This document shows, in pieces, positions 26,461 through 34,869 of a DNA stretch of 64,000 nucleotides (position 1 is its first letter; every line of letters starts with the position of its first letter). Made by a program: the position numbers and the translations under genes. Below the pieces are notes generated by a model, which was not told the origin of the DNA, ran no database searches, and saw only the letters and a program-made list of their open reading frames with translations. This stretch comes from Bacteroidota bacterium (GTDB taxonomy: Bacteria; Bacteroidota; Ignavibacteria; Tepidaquicellales; Tepidaquicellaceae). Location: NCBI GenBank assembly GCA_018266875.1, contig JAFDZR010000003.1:46175-110174 (forward strand), given 5' to 3'.

Positions 26461-27165
26461 TTTCTTTGCTTCCGCCAAAATAATTTCTAACTCTTTATAT
26501 ATTTCTTCCATATCTTTTAGAGGAAGATATTGAAAATGTTTTTTTACTATTCTTTTTGATCGGTAAATTTCAGTACCTTCAATATATGATTGAAATTCTG
26601 GAAAGGAATTTATTAAAGAGGGTTTATCAAAATCTTTCGGTCGCAAATTACCATCTTTCTCTCTATATTTCAGAATGCCATCTGTTACGAAAAGAAATTT
26701 ATAAAAAGGTTCAAATTTAACATCTATGATTTTTTCTTGCTTATCATTAAAACCGTATTCTATAAAAAAATAGTAAATATTATCTCCTCCGAATTTTTCT
26801 AATTTATCACCCCAAGAGTTTAGAGTTCCCATGTCGTTTTCGCTGTTTTTACAAGTTCCCCACCTACCCAAAGTCTTCTTAAAATGATTTCCGGATTTTA
26901 ACTCAATTGCTAAATTAGGATCTGTATACAGTGTTAACTCTGGAAAATGATTTTTGTTTGGTGCAAGGTGATAATCTGAATCGTTCTTAATTATACCTTT
27001 AGTTGTTAATATTTCTATAATTTTAGAGACGAGATATTTCTCAATTTCTTTTCCAAATGTTTCATAATTAAATTTATTATCAATAATAACTTGTTGTAGA
27101 AAAGCTAATAATTGAGGTTTTGCTTCTTGCAAGGTTTTTATTGCTTCGTCTCTATTTCTATACAC
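26422..27165 (-). CDS. Putative type II restriction endonuclease (PD-(D/E)xK)
   Basis: 247 aa. A candidate catalytic core is PELTLYTDPNLAIELKSG (75-92), with Glu76 or Asp82 and Glu88-x-Lys90. The following GRWGTCKNSENDMGTLNSWG is also seen in restriction enzymes that cut paired sites. It is convergent with, and overlaps, a DNA methyltransferase gene. No other function was recognised, so assignment rests on motif plus context. Confidence 0.75.
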   Translation of the reverse strand: MYRNRDEAIKTLQEAKPQLLAFLQQVIIDNKFNYETFGKEIEKYLVSKIIEILTTKGIIKNDSDYHLAPNKNHFPELTLYTDPNLAIELKSGNHFKKTLGRWGTCKNSENDMGTLNSWGDKLEKFGGDNIYYFFIEYGFNDKQEKIIDVKFEPFYKFLFVTDGILKYREKDGNLRPKDFDKPSLINSFPEFQSYIEGTEIYRSKRIVKKHFQYLPLKDMEEIYKELEIILAEAKKLATVKKTDSTDL

Positions 27166-27218
27166 TGACCTACTGATTAATTATCAGTAAATTACGCAAA
27201 AATACTCAAGAAATAAAT

Positions 27219-27245
27219 AAAGAATCGTATCCGTTACGATTCTTT
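27219..27245 (-). terminator. Terminator of the late operon
   Basis: AAAGAATCGTA (27219-27229), loop TCCGT, TACGATTCTTT (27235-27245): a perfect 11-bp stem just past the amidase stop, with an AT-rich tail on the minus strand. Confidence 0.8.
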
Positions 27246-27267
27246 TGTTTCCAGGTTTGAAATATTA

Positions 27268-27708
27268 TTACTTCGGTTTAAAGGCTTCTAAGATCATTTT
27301 ATCCGTCATGTTCTTTCCTGGACAGGTTTTCTTGGCGTATTTTCGGTGTCCAGATACTTCTTTAATGAAATGTCTACCCTTGATGGCTTTTATAATGTCC
27401 CTTAAAGCCCATAATTGGCTCGGAGAAGGGGTTTCAATGTCAAAGTTGCCAACTAGGCATATACCGATAGAGCGTTTGTTTACGGTCAAATTTGAGGCGT
27501 GAAATCCTATTTCATCATCAGCCCGGGTCTGTTTCCAATCTCCTTTTCCTCCAATGACATAGTGATAGGCAACGTGATACCCTAATTTATTCTTTTCAAG
27601 ATGCAGTCGGACGCTGTGATTATAGTCAAAGCTCGCAATAGACTTTGCAAGTGTTTGATCTCTCGGAGTTACCGAATGATGAATAATAATAGTGTCTATA
27701 AGACGTGG
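27268..27708 (-). CDS. N-acetylmuramoyl-L-alanine amidase (endolysin)
   Basis: 147 aa from the ATG at 27708 (MPRLIDTIIIHHS); the longer frame to 27774 overlaps the preceding small gene. Amidase_2/PGRP fold with zinc ligands His11 or His12, His122 (GHRKYA) and Cys130 (TCPG). Cuts the amide bond of peptidoglycan. It is the last gene of the late operon, following small membrane proteins, so it is the probable host lysis enzyme. Confidence 0.92.
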   Translation of the reverse strand, partial: PRLIDTIIIHHSVTPRDQTLAKSIASFDYNHSVRLHLEKNKLGYHVAYHYVIGGKGDWKQTRADDEIGFHASNLTVNKRSIGICLVGNFDIETPSPSQLWALRDIIKAIKGRHFIKEVSGHRKYAKKTCPGKNMTDKMILEAFKPK

Positions 27709-27715
27709 CATATAG

Positions 27716-27934
27716 TTAAGCGCCAGCAGCCGCAGCAATGCTTTCTTCATAATCACTGCGGACTGTTTCCACAACTTCAGCTAACAACTCATTTTCAGTT
27801 GTCGGTGTTGCTGGTTCAGGGGTTCTTGAAACTTAATCAAGAATAGCATTAAGATTGTCAGCTGCTTGCTGCCTTGTAAGGCTTGGAAAGATTACAAGGT
27901 AATCATCTACTAAAGGATCAGATTCTATATACAT
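27716..27934 (-). pseudogene. Small lysis-region ORF interrupted by an in-frame TAA
   Basis: From ATG at 27934 the frame reads MYIESDPLVDDYLVIFPSLT and continues to AILD, then TAA (27833-27835). The same frame goes on for 38 codons (VSRTPEPATPTTENELL ... SIAAAAGA) to a second TAA at 27716. Both halves have protein-like composition. It may be a nonsense mutation, a sequencing error or stop read-through. It starts inside the preceding tiny gene. Confidence 0.5.
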
Positions 27935-28026
27935 AAAATTAAATAAATTATTGATGCAATAGTAAGTAAGCTTATATTTATGAGAAGAGCAATGATGATG
28001 TATTCTTGATCTTCAAATAATCTCAT
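27925..28026 (-). CDS. Tiny single-span membrane protein in the lysis region
   Basis: 33 codons (MRLFEDQEYIIIALLINISL ... YLILCI) with one membrane helix after a charged N-terminus. It starts 1 bp after the stop of the previous tiny gene and overlaps the next by 10 bp. Holin or spanin subunit is possible. Confidence 0.45.
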   Translation of the reverse strand: MRLFEDQEYIIIALLINISLLTIASIIYLILCI

Positions 28027-28027
28027 A

Positions 28028-28120
28028 TCAATTAGAACGAAATATCAAAATTGTGACCACTACAATAATTGCAATCGCCAGAAATAGAGTAAACTTTTCT
28101 ATGAAGCGCTTAAACCACAT
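28028..28120 (-). CDS. Tiny membrane protein in the lysis region
   Basis: 30 codons (MWFKRFIEKFTLFLAIAIIV ...) with a basic amphipathic start and one membrane helix. Its ATG lies 1 bp after the TGA of 28122-28355. Position and topology suit a lysis protein. Confidence 0.45.
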   Translation of the reverse strand: MWFKRFIEKFTLFLAIAIIVVVTILIFRSN

Positions 28121-28121
28121 A

Positions 28122-28355
28122 TCAAAAAAATTTTAAAAGGATTGAAGCTACTATCCCAAGAACAATATTTATAACTACCAACCCACCAACGAACTTATTA
28201 ATCTTGTTATCAAGAACATTGGTTTTAAATTCAAGACTTGTTACACGACCGTTGGTTTTTGTAGTTTGCTCTTTAATGAACAATAACTCGTGTAGTAACA
28301 AATCTTTAACTCCGTTCAGTCGTTCTGCTAAGACTTCGTTGGTCACTTGTTCCAT
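28122..28355 (-). CDS. XhlA/holin-like protein
   Basis: 77 aa: an N-terminal coiled-coil-like region (LFIKEQTTKTNGRVTSLEFK) and a C-terminal membrane helix (about 53-75). The layout matches phage XhlA-type lysis proteins, which work with a holin and amidase. Confidence 0.6.
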   Translation of the reverse strand: MEQVTNEVLAERLNGVKDLLLHELLFIKEQTTKTNGRVTSLEFKTNVLDNKINKFVGGLVVINIVLGIVASILLKFF

Positions 28356-28359
28356 ACAA

Positions 28360-28572
28360 TTACACCTTGTAAGCTGTTGAAGCTTTCCACTTCTGAGCTA
28401 ACTTCAACAAACCTCCTAAAGCTAAACTTATAAATTCTGTGTAAGAACCAAAATTTTGCTTCATCAATAATTCAATAAAGCTTGTAAGGATTAATGGACC
28501 AAACATTAAGCCTGTTGTGATTAACCAAGACTTAATATCTAGCCAAATTAAACTGAATTTGCCACTTGTCAT
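28360..28572 (-). CDS. Holin-like membrane protein
   Basis: 70 aa, two hydrophobic stretches (LITTGLMFGPLILTSFIELL and FISLALGGLLKLA) and a basic C-terminus, in the lysis region 4 bp upstream of the XhlA-like gene. Holin is the likely role, judged from topology and position only. Confidence 0.5.
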   Translation of the reverse strand: MTSGKFSLIWLDIKSWLITTGLMFGPLILTSFIELLMKQNFGSYTEFISLALGGLLKLAQKWKASTAYKV

Positions 28573-28667
28573 ATTTGTAAGTTAATAATTAGCTTATTCC
28601 TGCATACCTTTACTGCAACACTTATTAAGGTCGAATTAATAAATATTAGGTATGCAAGGAAAACTAA

Positions 28668-28928
28668 CTATTCAGAGGCTTCAGAAGCTTCGGGGGTGAG
28701 TGTTTCTTCAGCTTCTTCACTGCTAGTTGCCGAGGATTCAGAGGCTTCGGTAGCAATATGCTCTTTAGCCATTGTGAGTAATTCTGCCATAGCTTCTTCT
28801 CTGCCTTCAGGAATTGCAACCTCTTGGCTGTTGCGAACTGATTCAAGGATATTTAAAACGCTTCCTTCTGCGGCTTCCCGTTCTACGCCGGGAAAGATTT
28901 CTAAGAATTTTTCGATTAACTTTTCCAT
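28668..28928 (-). CDS. Small acidic alanine/glutamate-rich protein
   Basis: 86 aa. A helical N-terminus (LIEKFLEIFPGVEREAAEG) is followed by a low-complexity acidic tail (EASESSATSSEEAEETLTPE). In the tail/lysis part of the late operon. Function unknown. Confidence 0.5.
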   Translation of the reverse strand: MEKLIEKFLEIFPGVEREAAEGSVLNILESVRNSQEVAIPEGREEAMAELLTMAKEHIATEASESSATSSEEAEETLTPEASEASE

Positions 28929-28970
28929 AAATTTTGGATTAGTGAATTAATAATTTTATTATACCACAAT

Positions 28971-29186
28971 TTACTCAATATTGAGAATATCAATAACTTC
29001 TTGAAGCTTTCCAGAGGTATTGGCAAGTCTATCTTGAGAATCAGTTATTAATTTAGATAGTCTTTCCTTTTCTGATTTCAACTTATTTACAGTTGTTGTT
29101 TCAGAATAAAACTCACTATGTTCTATGAGTATGTCTTTATCCTCAATAGCTCCTCCTTGATTTATATCTTTCCAAGTTATTTGCAT
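28971..29186 (-). CDS. Small coiled-coil protein
   Basis: 71 aa from the ATG at 29186 (MQITWKDINQGG); the longer frame overlaps the upstream gene. The C-terminal half is a heptad-rich helix (VNKLKSEKERLSKLI). Probably a minor virion or chaperone protein near the fibre genes; not recognised. Confidence 0.5.
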   Translation of the reverse strand: MQITWKDINQGGAIEDKDILIEHSEFYSETTTVNKLKSEKERLSKLITDSQDRLANTSGKLQEVIDILNIE

Positions 29187-29190
29187 ATAT

Positions 29191-29871
29191 TTAATTAAAG
29201 AATAATAAAAATTGATTATTGTTAGCGACTGGTTCTGGTTCAGGCTCAAATGCAACTAAAACGTGAACTGCTTCTGATTCCCCTGACCAAATCCAATCCA
29301 TTGATTTTGTTGCTGCTGTTGGTTGAATGTAATACTGACAACCACCTAACATACCTCCGTTAAATGTTCCTCCGTCATCTGCGTAGATAACCGTTTCAAA
29401 ACCAGCAATATCTGCTGAATCTCCACACACTATACCGTCAAAGATAAGACATCCATCAACTGTGGGAGTAATTTCTAAACCATTACCTTCTGATACATCA
29501 TAATTATAATATGTTGTTGTGTTTATTACATCACCAGTTGTTTTTGTTCCTGAATATGATGCAACTGCTATTCTTCTACCATAACTATCTCCTCTAGTTT
29601 CAACTACAAGGTCTCCAGATACTTCTTCAGGATTTTGAAGAAACCAAATTGATGCCTCTCTATCTGAATTAGTTTGTTGTTCAGCTATGGTTAACGTGTT
29701 TCCATTGAATGTTACTAGAGCAACTGCAGCTCCACCAATAACTGAAACCTCAACAACTAACAAAGATGAACCGCCAGGATGATAATAACTATAAATAGTT
29801 GATGTTATATCTGAGACTGGTGTTACATCATCTTCAATAAGTGAATCAGAATTTGTTAATGTTATTGCCAT
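29191..29871 (-). CDS. Putative virion surface protein, beta-rich
   Basis: 226 aa from MAITLTNSD at 29871. The sequence is Gly/Thr/Val-rich with no charged helices (VIGGAAVALVTFNGNTL, GGMLGGCQYYIQPTAATK). It ends EPEPEPVANNNQFLLFFN, like other phage beta-sandwich tip proteins. It follows the collagen-like fibre gene with a 3-bp overlap. Confidence 0.5.
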   Translation of the reverse strand: MAITLTNSDSLIEDDVTPVSDITSTIYSYYHPGGSSLLVVEVSVIGGAAVALVTFNGNTLTIAEQQTNSDREASIWFLQNPEEVSGDLVVETRGDSYGRRIAVASYSGTKTTGDVINTTTYYNYDVSEGNGLEITPTVDGCLIFDGIVCGDSADIAGFETVIYADDGGTFNGGMLGGCQYYIQPTAATKSMDWIWSGESEAVHVLVAFEPEPEPVANNNQFLLFFN

Positions 29872-29872
29872 A

Positions 29873-30967
<1,095 letters not shown>

Positions 30968-30979
30968 AAATATAGAAGT

Positions 30980-31066
30980 ATGATATACAAGGATTATATG
31001 TTAATGACTATCATTCTAATTGCATTGGTCATTTGTTTGATCAATTACTCACTGGATAATTATTAA
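30980..31066 (+). CDS. Possible tiny hydrophobic peptide opposite the late operon
   Basis: 28 codons ([20 protein letters not shown] ...) with AAGGA before an internal ATG and TTGACA at 30961. It lies on the opposite strand in the 95-bp gap between two late genes. Type I toxin-like in shape, but the evidence is weak. Confidence 0.2.
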   Translation: MIYKDYMLMTIILIALVICLINYSLDNY

Positions 31067-32622
31067 TTCTTCTTTGGAAGAGTTGTCTTTTTGCTGTCTT
31101 TCAATATAGATTCTAATTTTTCAATTAGTGTTTTTTCAGGAATGTTACCGCTTAGAGATTGAAATTTCTCTAAGTTTTTTTGTAGCATTTTTTCTAAATC
31201 AAGAGCATTTAAAGTTTTAAAACCTTGTCCACGAGGGATTAAAGCTTCAACAATACCTTTCGGAGAACCTAGCCCTATGGTGTTGATAACTTTTCCCAAA
31301 AGATAACCAGCTTTTGCTCCAAGGCTTCTACTTTGAATTTTCTGTCTTAACTTATTAACAGCCTCATCCATTTTTTCGGCAAGGTCTTTCGCTTTAATCA
31401 GTTCTGAAATTTCTTGATCAGAAGCTTTGTAAATATCATCACCAAATAAATCTCGTGCAGTGTCTTTAAGTCCGCTTCGAGTATTTTCAGCAGCTTGTTT
31501 TGTAAGCCCGGAAGCTAATTGTCCATTGGCATTAAATGAATTTAATTCTTGACCATGTAACTTTGCTAGGTCGTTTACTTCTTTAATGGTCAAGCCTTGT
31601 TCACCTGCTTTCTTTTTTAGTTGAGCCATTTCAGCTTGTCTAGTTGGATTATTTGTTTTTTTGAAAATGTCTTCCAACTGGTCTAAGGCATCATTCACAA
31701 AGTTATGAGTTACTGTTTGGTTTCCGACCTTAGATGATATAACAAGCTCATCTAGTTTTCTTAGGGTAGTATCCTTGCCCAATGTTTCATCAAGATTTCT
31801 TGAAGCTGATTTTATTTTTTCAGTTAATTCATTTTTTAAGTCTGTATAGGTCTTAATATTTTTTGGGTCAATATGTAGTAAGGCATTCTTAACTTTTGGA
31901 ATATCTGCCTTTGTCCCTTGCAAAATTTGTCCAGGTAATTCTGTTAAAGTTTTAGCTTTCTCAACTGCTTTGGTTGCAACAATTTTTTCAATAGGTTTCT
32001 TTGCAACATCAACAGTTTTCTTAGCAACTTTTTCTGTTGCATTGACAAGTTTCCCTGTTCCACTTTCCAAAAGCTTAGAGCCAGTTAAGAGTGTACCTAA
32101 ATCAAAAGTAGCACCAAGATTTGATGCAGCTTCAGGGTGCTGTTTAGCCCATTCATTATACTTTTCAATTGTAGATTGAACTGGCTTAGTGCTTGCTACA
32201 GCTTCAATTCCTTTCTTCGCAACATCTTTAACTTTTTGAGGGAGAACGGTTTTAGCTGCTTCAAAACCAATGTCGCCTAAAGCACCGGCTGCATTACCTG
32301 CGGTTTGTAATACTCCTGATAGAAAGTTTTGTTTTTTTGAATACGTCTTGTCTGCTATCTCTCCGGCTTTTTCTGATCGGTCTGTAATTACATCTTTTGT
32401 TCGTTCAACAAAACCTTTCTTCTTTGGTAGTGTTACTGAGGTTGATGATTTTGCTGCTTCGTCAATCTGATTTAATCGTGTCTGTAAGTCTGTTCCTGAT
32501 GATTTGGTAGGCAAAGAAACTCCTGATGATGTATCAAGCCCATATTTCTTTCTATACATTTGTACTTGTTCGGGACTAAGCATAAATTTTGAAGTTGTCG
32601 AGTAAAGCTGTGCCTCCTTCAT
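31063..32622 (-). CDS. Large helical virion-associated protein
   Basis: 519 aa, mostly helical and Lys/Ala-rich (KKTVDVAKKPIEKIVATKAVEKAK; GAKAGYLLGKVINTIGLG). There are no classic domains. It lies between the capsid/tail genes and the fibre gene and overlaps the next upstream gene by 47 bp. The composition and position fit an internal or ejection protein of a short-tailed phage. Inference only. Confidence 0.55.
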   Translation of the reverse strand: MKEAQLYSTTSKFMLSPEQVQMYRKKYGLDTSSGVSLPTKSSGTDLQTRLNQIDEAAKSSTSVTLPKKKGFVERTKDVITDRSEKAGEIADKTYSKKQNFLSGVLQTAGNAAGALGDIGFEAAKTVLPQKVKDVAKKGIEAVASTKPVQSTIEKYNEWAKQHPEAASNLGATFDLGTLLTGSKLLESGTGKLVNATEKVAKKTVDVAKKPIEKIVATKAVEKAKTLTELPGQILQGTKADIPKVKNALLHIDPKNIKTYTDLKNELTEKIKSASRNLDETLGKDTTLRKLDELVISSKVGNQTVTHNFVNDALDQLEDIFKKTNNPTRQAEMAQLKKKAGEQGLTIKEVNDLAKLHGQELNSFNANGQLASGLTKQAAENTRSGLKDTARDLFGDDIYKASDQEISELIKAKDLAEKMDEAVNKLRQKIQSRSLGAKAGYLLGKVINTIGLGSPKGIVEALIPRGQGFKTLNALDLEKMLQKNLEKFQSLSGNIPEKTLIEKLESILKDSKKTTLPKKN

Positions 32623-34555
32623 GATTATACATCTGTTGGATAAAGGCTACTTTTTGACTGTTAGATAGTTGATTCCAATTTCTTGCCCCTGGGATTGAAT
32701 TGACATATGTCCATCGTGGCTGCCCTGACTTTGTATAAAGTCCAATTCTATCTATTACCTTAATTGTTTGAGCAATTGGGTCACCAATCAATCGAGCTGT
32801 TTTAAGTTTTGGATTATCGGGGAAAGCATCACCTTCGGTATAATCTTTTCCTAATACTAGACCTGCCTGTTTTGCAATATCAACTGTGAAAGCAGCTGGG
32901 TTGTTATGTCTGTCTGTTCTAGCTCCTGTAGCTCCGTTCGTGTCGCTACCAACATTATTAAAACCCTGTAATATCTGTATGACGTCATCATCAGACAGTT
33001 GCGGATTTTCTCTTAAAATTTTTTTTGCTGCGTCTGCTTTAGTAGGATTTTGTTTTACATAATCAAAGATTGATTGAGTTGGAGTTGTCGTTCCTCCAGC
33101 ACTTAATTTTTGTTTTTTGGCTTCTTCTAATTTAGTCTTTAGATTTGTCAATTCACTTACCAAAGCTGCATTGGATAGATTGGTGTTGATAGCAGTTGAA
33201 GCATCTTGCAAGACTTTAAATTCAAAATCTGAAATAGCTCCTGAACCTTTTAGCTGTTGACGATTTTGAAGTGATAGATTGGCAATTAACTGATTCAATT
33301 TATTCTTAACAAGTTGAGCTGTACTGCCAGGTAGATAATTCTTTGGTCCCTTAATACCTGTTATTGATCTAAGACTTGAAGCATTTTCAGGTTTTAGTAA
33401 TTCGTCTATAATGGCAATCTGTTCATCAGACGTGCTTGTATCAGCATTGACTGGAGTCTTTGGAAGTGTATATGTTCCGTCAGGTTGTTTCTCATAATCT
33501 ACTCCATTAATCTTAACAATCTCTCCTTTTTCTCTGCGAGAATTTTCAACATCAAGTAAATACTTCTGCAACTGTAATTGATAATCTCTATCAGCTTTTG
33601 TCTGATCAGCTTTAAGTTTAGATTTTTCAAGTTCATTTTTAACCAAATCTTGCTTCTGTTGCCAGCTAAACTTATCATTCTCTAAAACATTTTTTAACAT
33701 GTTATTCTCTATGTCTCCATAGTTTTTTGCTATTTCAGACTTGGTTTTATCTGTGGCAAGTTTCTTTTCTTCGGCTGCTGCATCACTAGCTGCTTTAATT
33801 TCATTGTATTGAGCCTTTAGAGTTTCAACACTTACTCCTAATTGTTCGGCAATACCTTTAAACATTGCCTCATCAGGAGTTATGTTGTTAGCAAAGATAT
33901 TTTTAACAGCATTACTAATTCGTTGTTTCTTACGTTCAGCTGCTCCTTTTAGGAATGAAAGATATTCTTCTGCTCCTGCTCGTTTAGCTTCATTCTTAGC
34001 CGCTAATTCAGCTGCGACATCAGCTTGAATCTTTGAATTTATACCTGAAATCATTAAGTTCAATTCATCATCAATACCTGATTGAATTTCATTATTAAAT
34101 CCTGTTACTTTTTCAGTTTGCGCTCCTCCAAACGTAGAGCCTATCAAGCCTCGTCGTGCTTGAATAGCTGCATCACTTCCTAATCTTCCTTCACCTTCTA
34201 TCATTGCTTTTCTTTTCTTCTCAGCATAAACACGATTGAGGGCGTCAATCTCGGCTTGAAATCTATCAGTTACCCCTCTTCGGATTGAACCTTCATCAAC
34301 ATTGGTTTGACTTCGCAATCGTGCTTCTTCTCCTAGTCGTTCTTGTTCTAAACGATAGGCTCGTTCTTCGGGAGTTTCATTTAACAAACTACCATACGCT
34401 GTGGCTGGCGTACTTGGTGGATTTTGAGGTGGATTATTCGGTGGAGTTGCAGGCGGTGGAGTCCCTCCTGGTGGTGGATTATTCTGTGCTGCGTAAATTG
34501 CGTAGTTTGGGTCACTTGGACTTATGAGCTGACCTGTGGATGAGTATACTGGCAT
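32576..34555 (-). CDS. Large virion protein with coiled coils and a C-terminal globular domain
   Basis: 659 aa. A Pro/Asn-rich N-terminus (NNPPPGGTPPPATPPNNPPQ) is followed by long coiled-coil segments (about 75-340). A C-terminal domain begins near 540 (GATGARTDRHNNPAAFTVDIA) and ends HEGGTALLDNFKIYA. The C-terminal part could be a peptidoglycan-related domain of an ejection protein, but catalytic residues were not identified. It is one of the two largest proteins that could take the place of a tape measure. Confidence 0.55.
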   Translation of the reverse strand: MPVYSSTGQLISPSDPNYAIYAAQNNPPPGGTPPPATPPNNPPQNPPSTPATAYGSLLNETPEERAYRLEQERLGEEARLRSQTNVDEGSIRRGVTDRFQAEIDALNRVYAEKKRKAMIEGEGRLGSDAAIQARRGLIGSTFGGAQTEKVTGFNNEIQSGIDDELNLMISGINSKIQADVAAELAAKNEAKRAGAEEYLSFLKGAAERKKQRISNAVKNIFANNITPDEAMFKGIAEQLGVSVETLKAQYNEIKAASDAAAEEKKLATDKTKSEIAKNYGDIENNMLKNVLENDKFSWQQKQDLVKNELEKSKLKADQTKADRDYQLQLQKYLLDVENSRREKGEIVKINGVDYEKQPDGTYTLPKTPVNADTSTSDEQIAIIDELLKPENASSLRSITGIKGPKNYLPGSTAQLVKNKLNQLIANLSLQNRQQLKGSGAISDFEFKVLQDASTAINTNLSNAALVSELTNLKTKLEEAKKQKLSAGGTTTPTQSIFDYVKQNPTKADAAKKILRENPQLSDDDVIQILQGFNNVGSDTNGATGARTDRHNNPAAFTVDIAKQAGLVLGKDYTEGDAFPDNPKLKTARLIGDPIAQTIKVIDRIGLYTKSGQPRWTYVNSIPGARNWNQLSNSQKVAFIQQMYNHEGGTALLDNFKIYA

Positions 34556-34559
34556 ATAA

Positions 34560-34865
34560 TTATGATTCTAATAATACAGTGACAACGTCAGGGATATCTG
34601 TTGCATCTAAGTCATCATTATCAAACCTGTTATGAAGTCGCGCAGCTGCTGCTTCTGCTTCCGTAGGTTCAGGTGGTTCAACAGTTATATCTTGTGTTGC
34701 AAAGTCATTGATAGTAACTGTGCCTCCAGCTCTAATAGCAATTGCTTCTGCACTGTCATCGGCAATCTCAAATGAATCTGCTTCAATAGCGGCTAATTCA
34801 CTTGGTTCTTTACTGCCTTCATCAATTTCTCCTGTATAGATTCGACCATCACTAAAGATTCTCAT
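34560..34865 (-). CDS. Small acidic hypothetical phage protein
   Basis: 101 aa, strongly acidic (ADSFEIADDSAEAIAIRAGG; PPEPTEAEAAAARLHNRFDN). It lies 4 bp from both neighbours in the late operon, between the tail fibre and the large virion protein. Function unknown. Confidence 0.55.
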   Translation of the reverse strand: MRIFSDGRIYTGEIDEGSKEPSELAAIEADSFEIADDSAEAIAIRAGGTVTINDFATQDITVEPPEPTEAEAAAARLHNRFDNDDLDATDIPDVVTVLLES

Positions 34866-34869
34866 ATAT

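Noticed and set aside
28664..28846. Second reading frame inside the acidic protein gene
   Set aside because: Overlapping frame produced by repetitive codons of the gene at 28668-28928.
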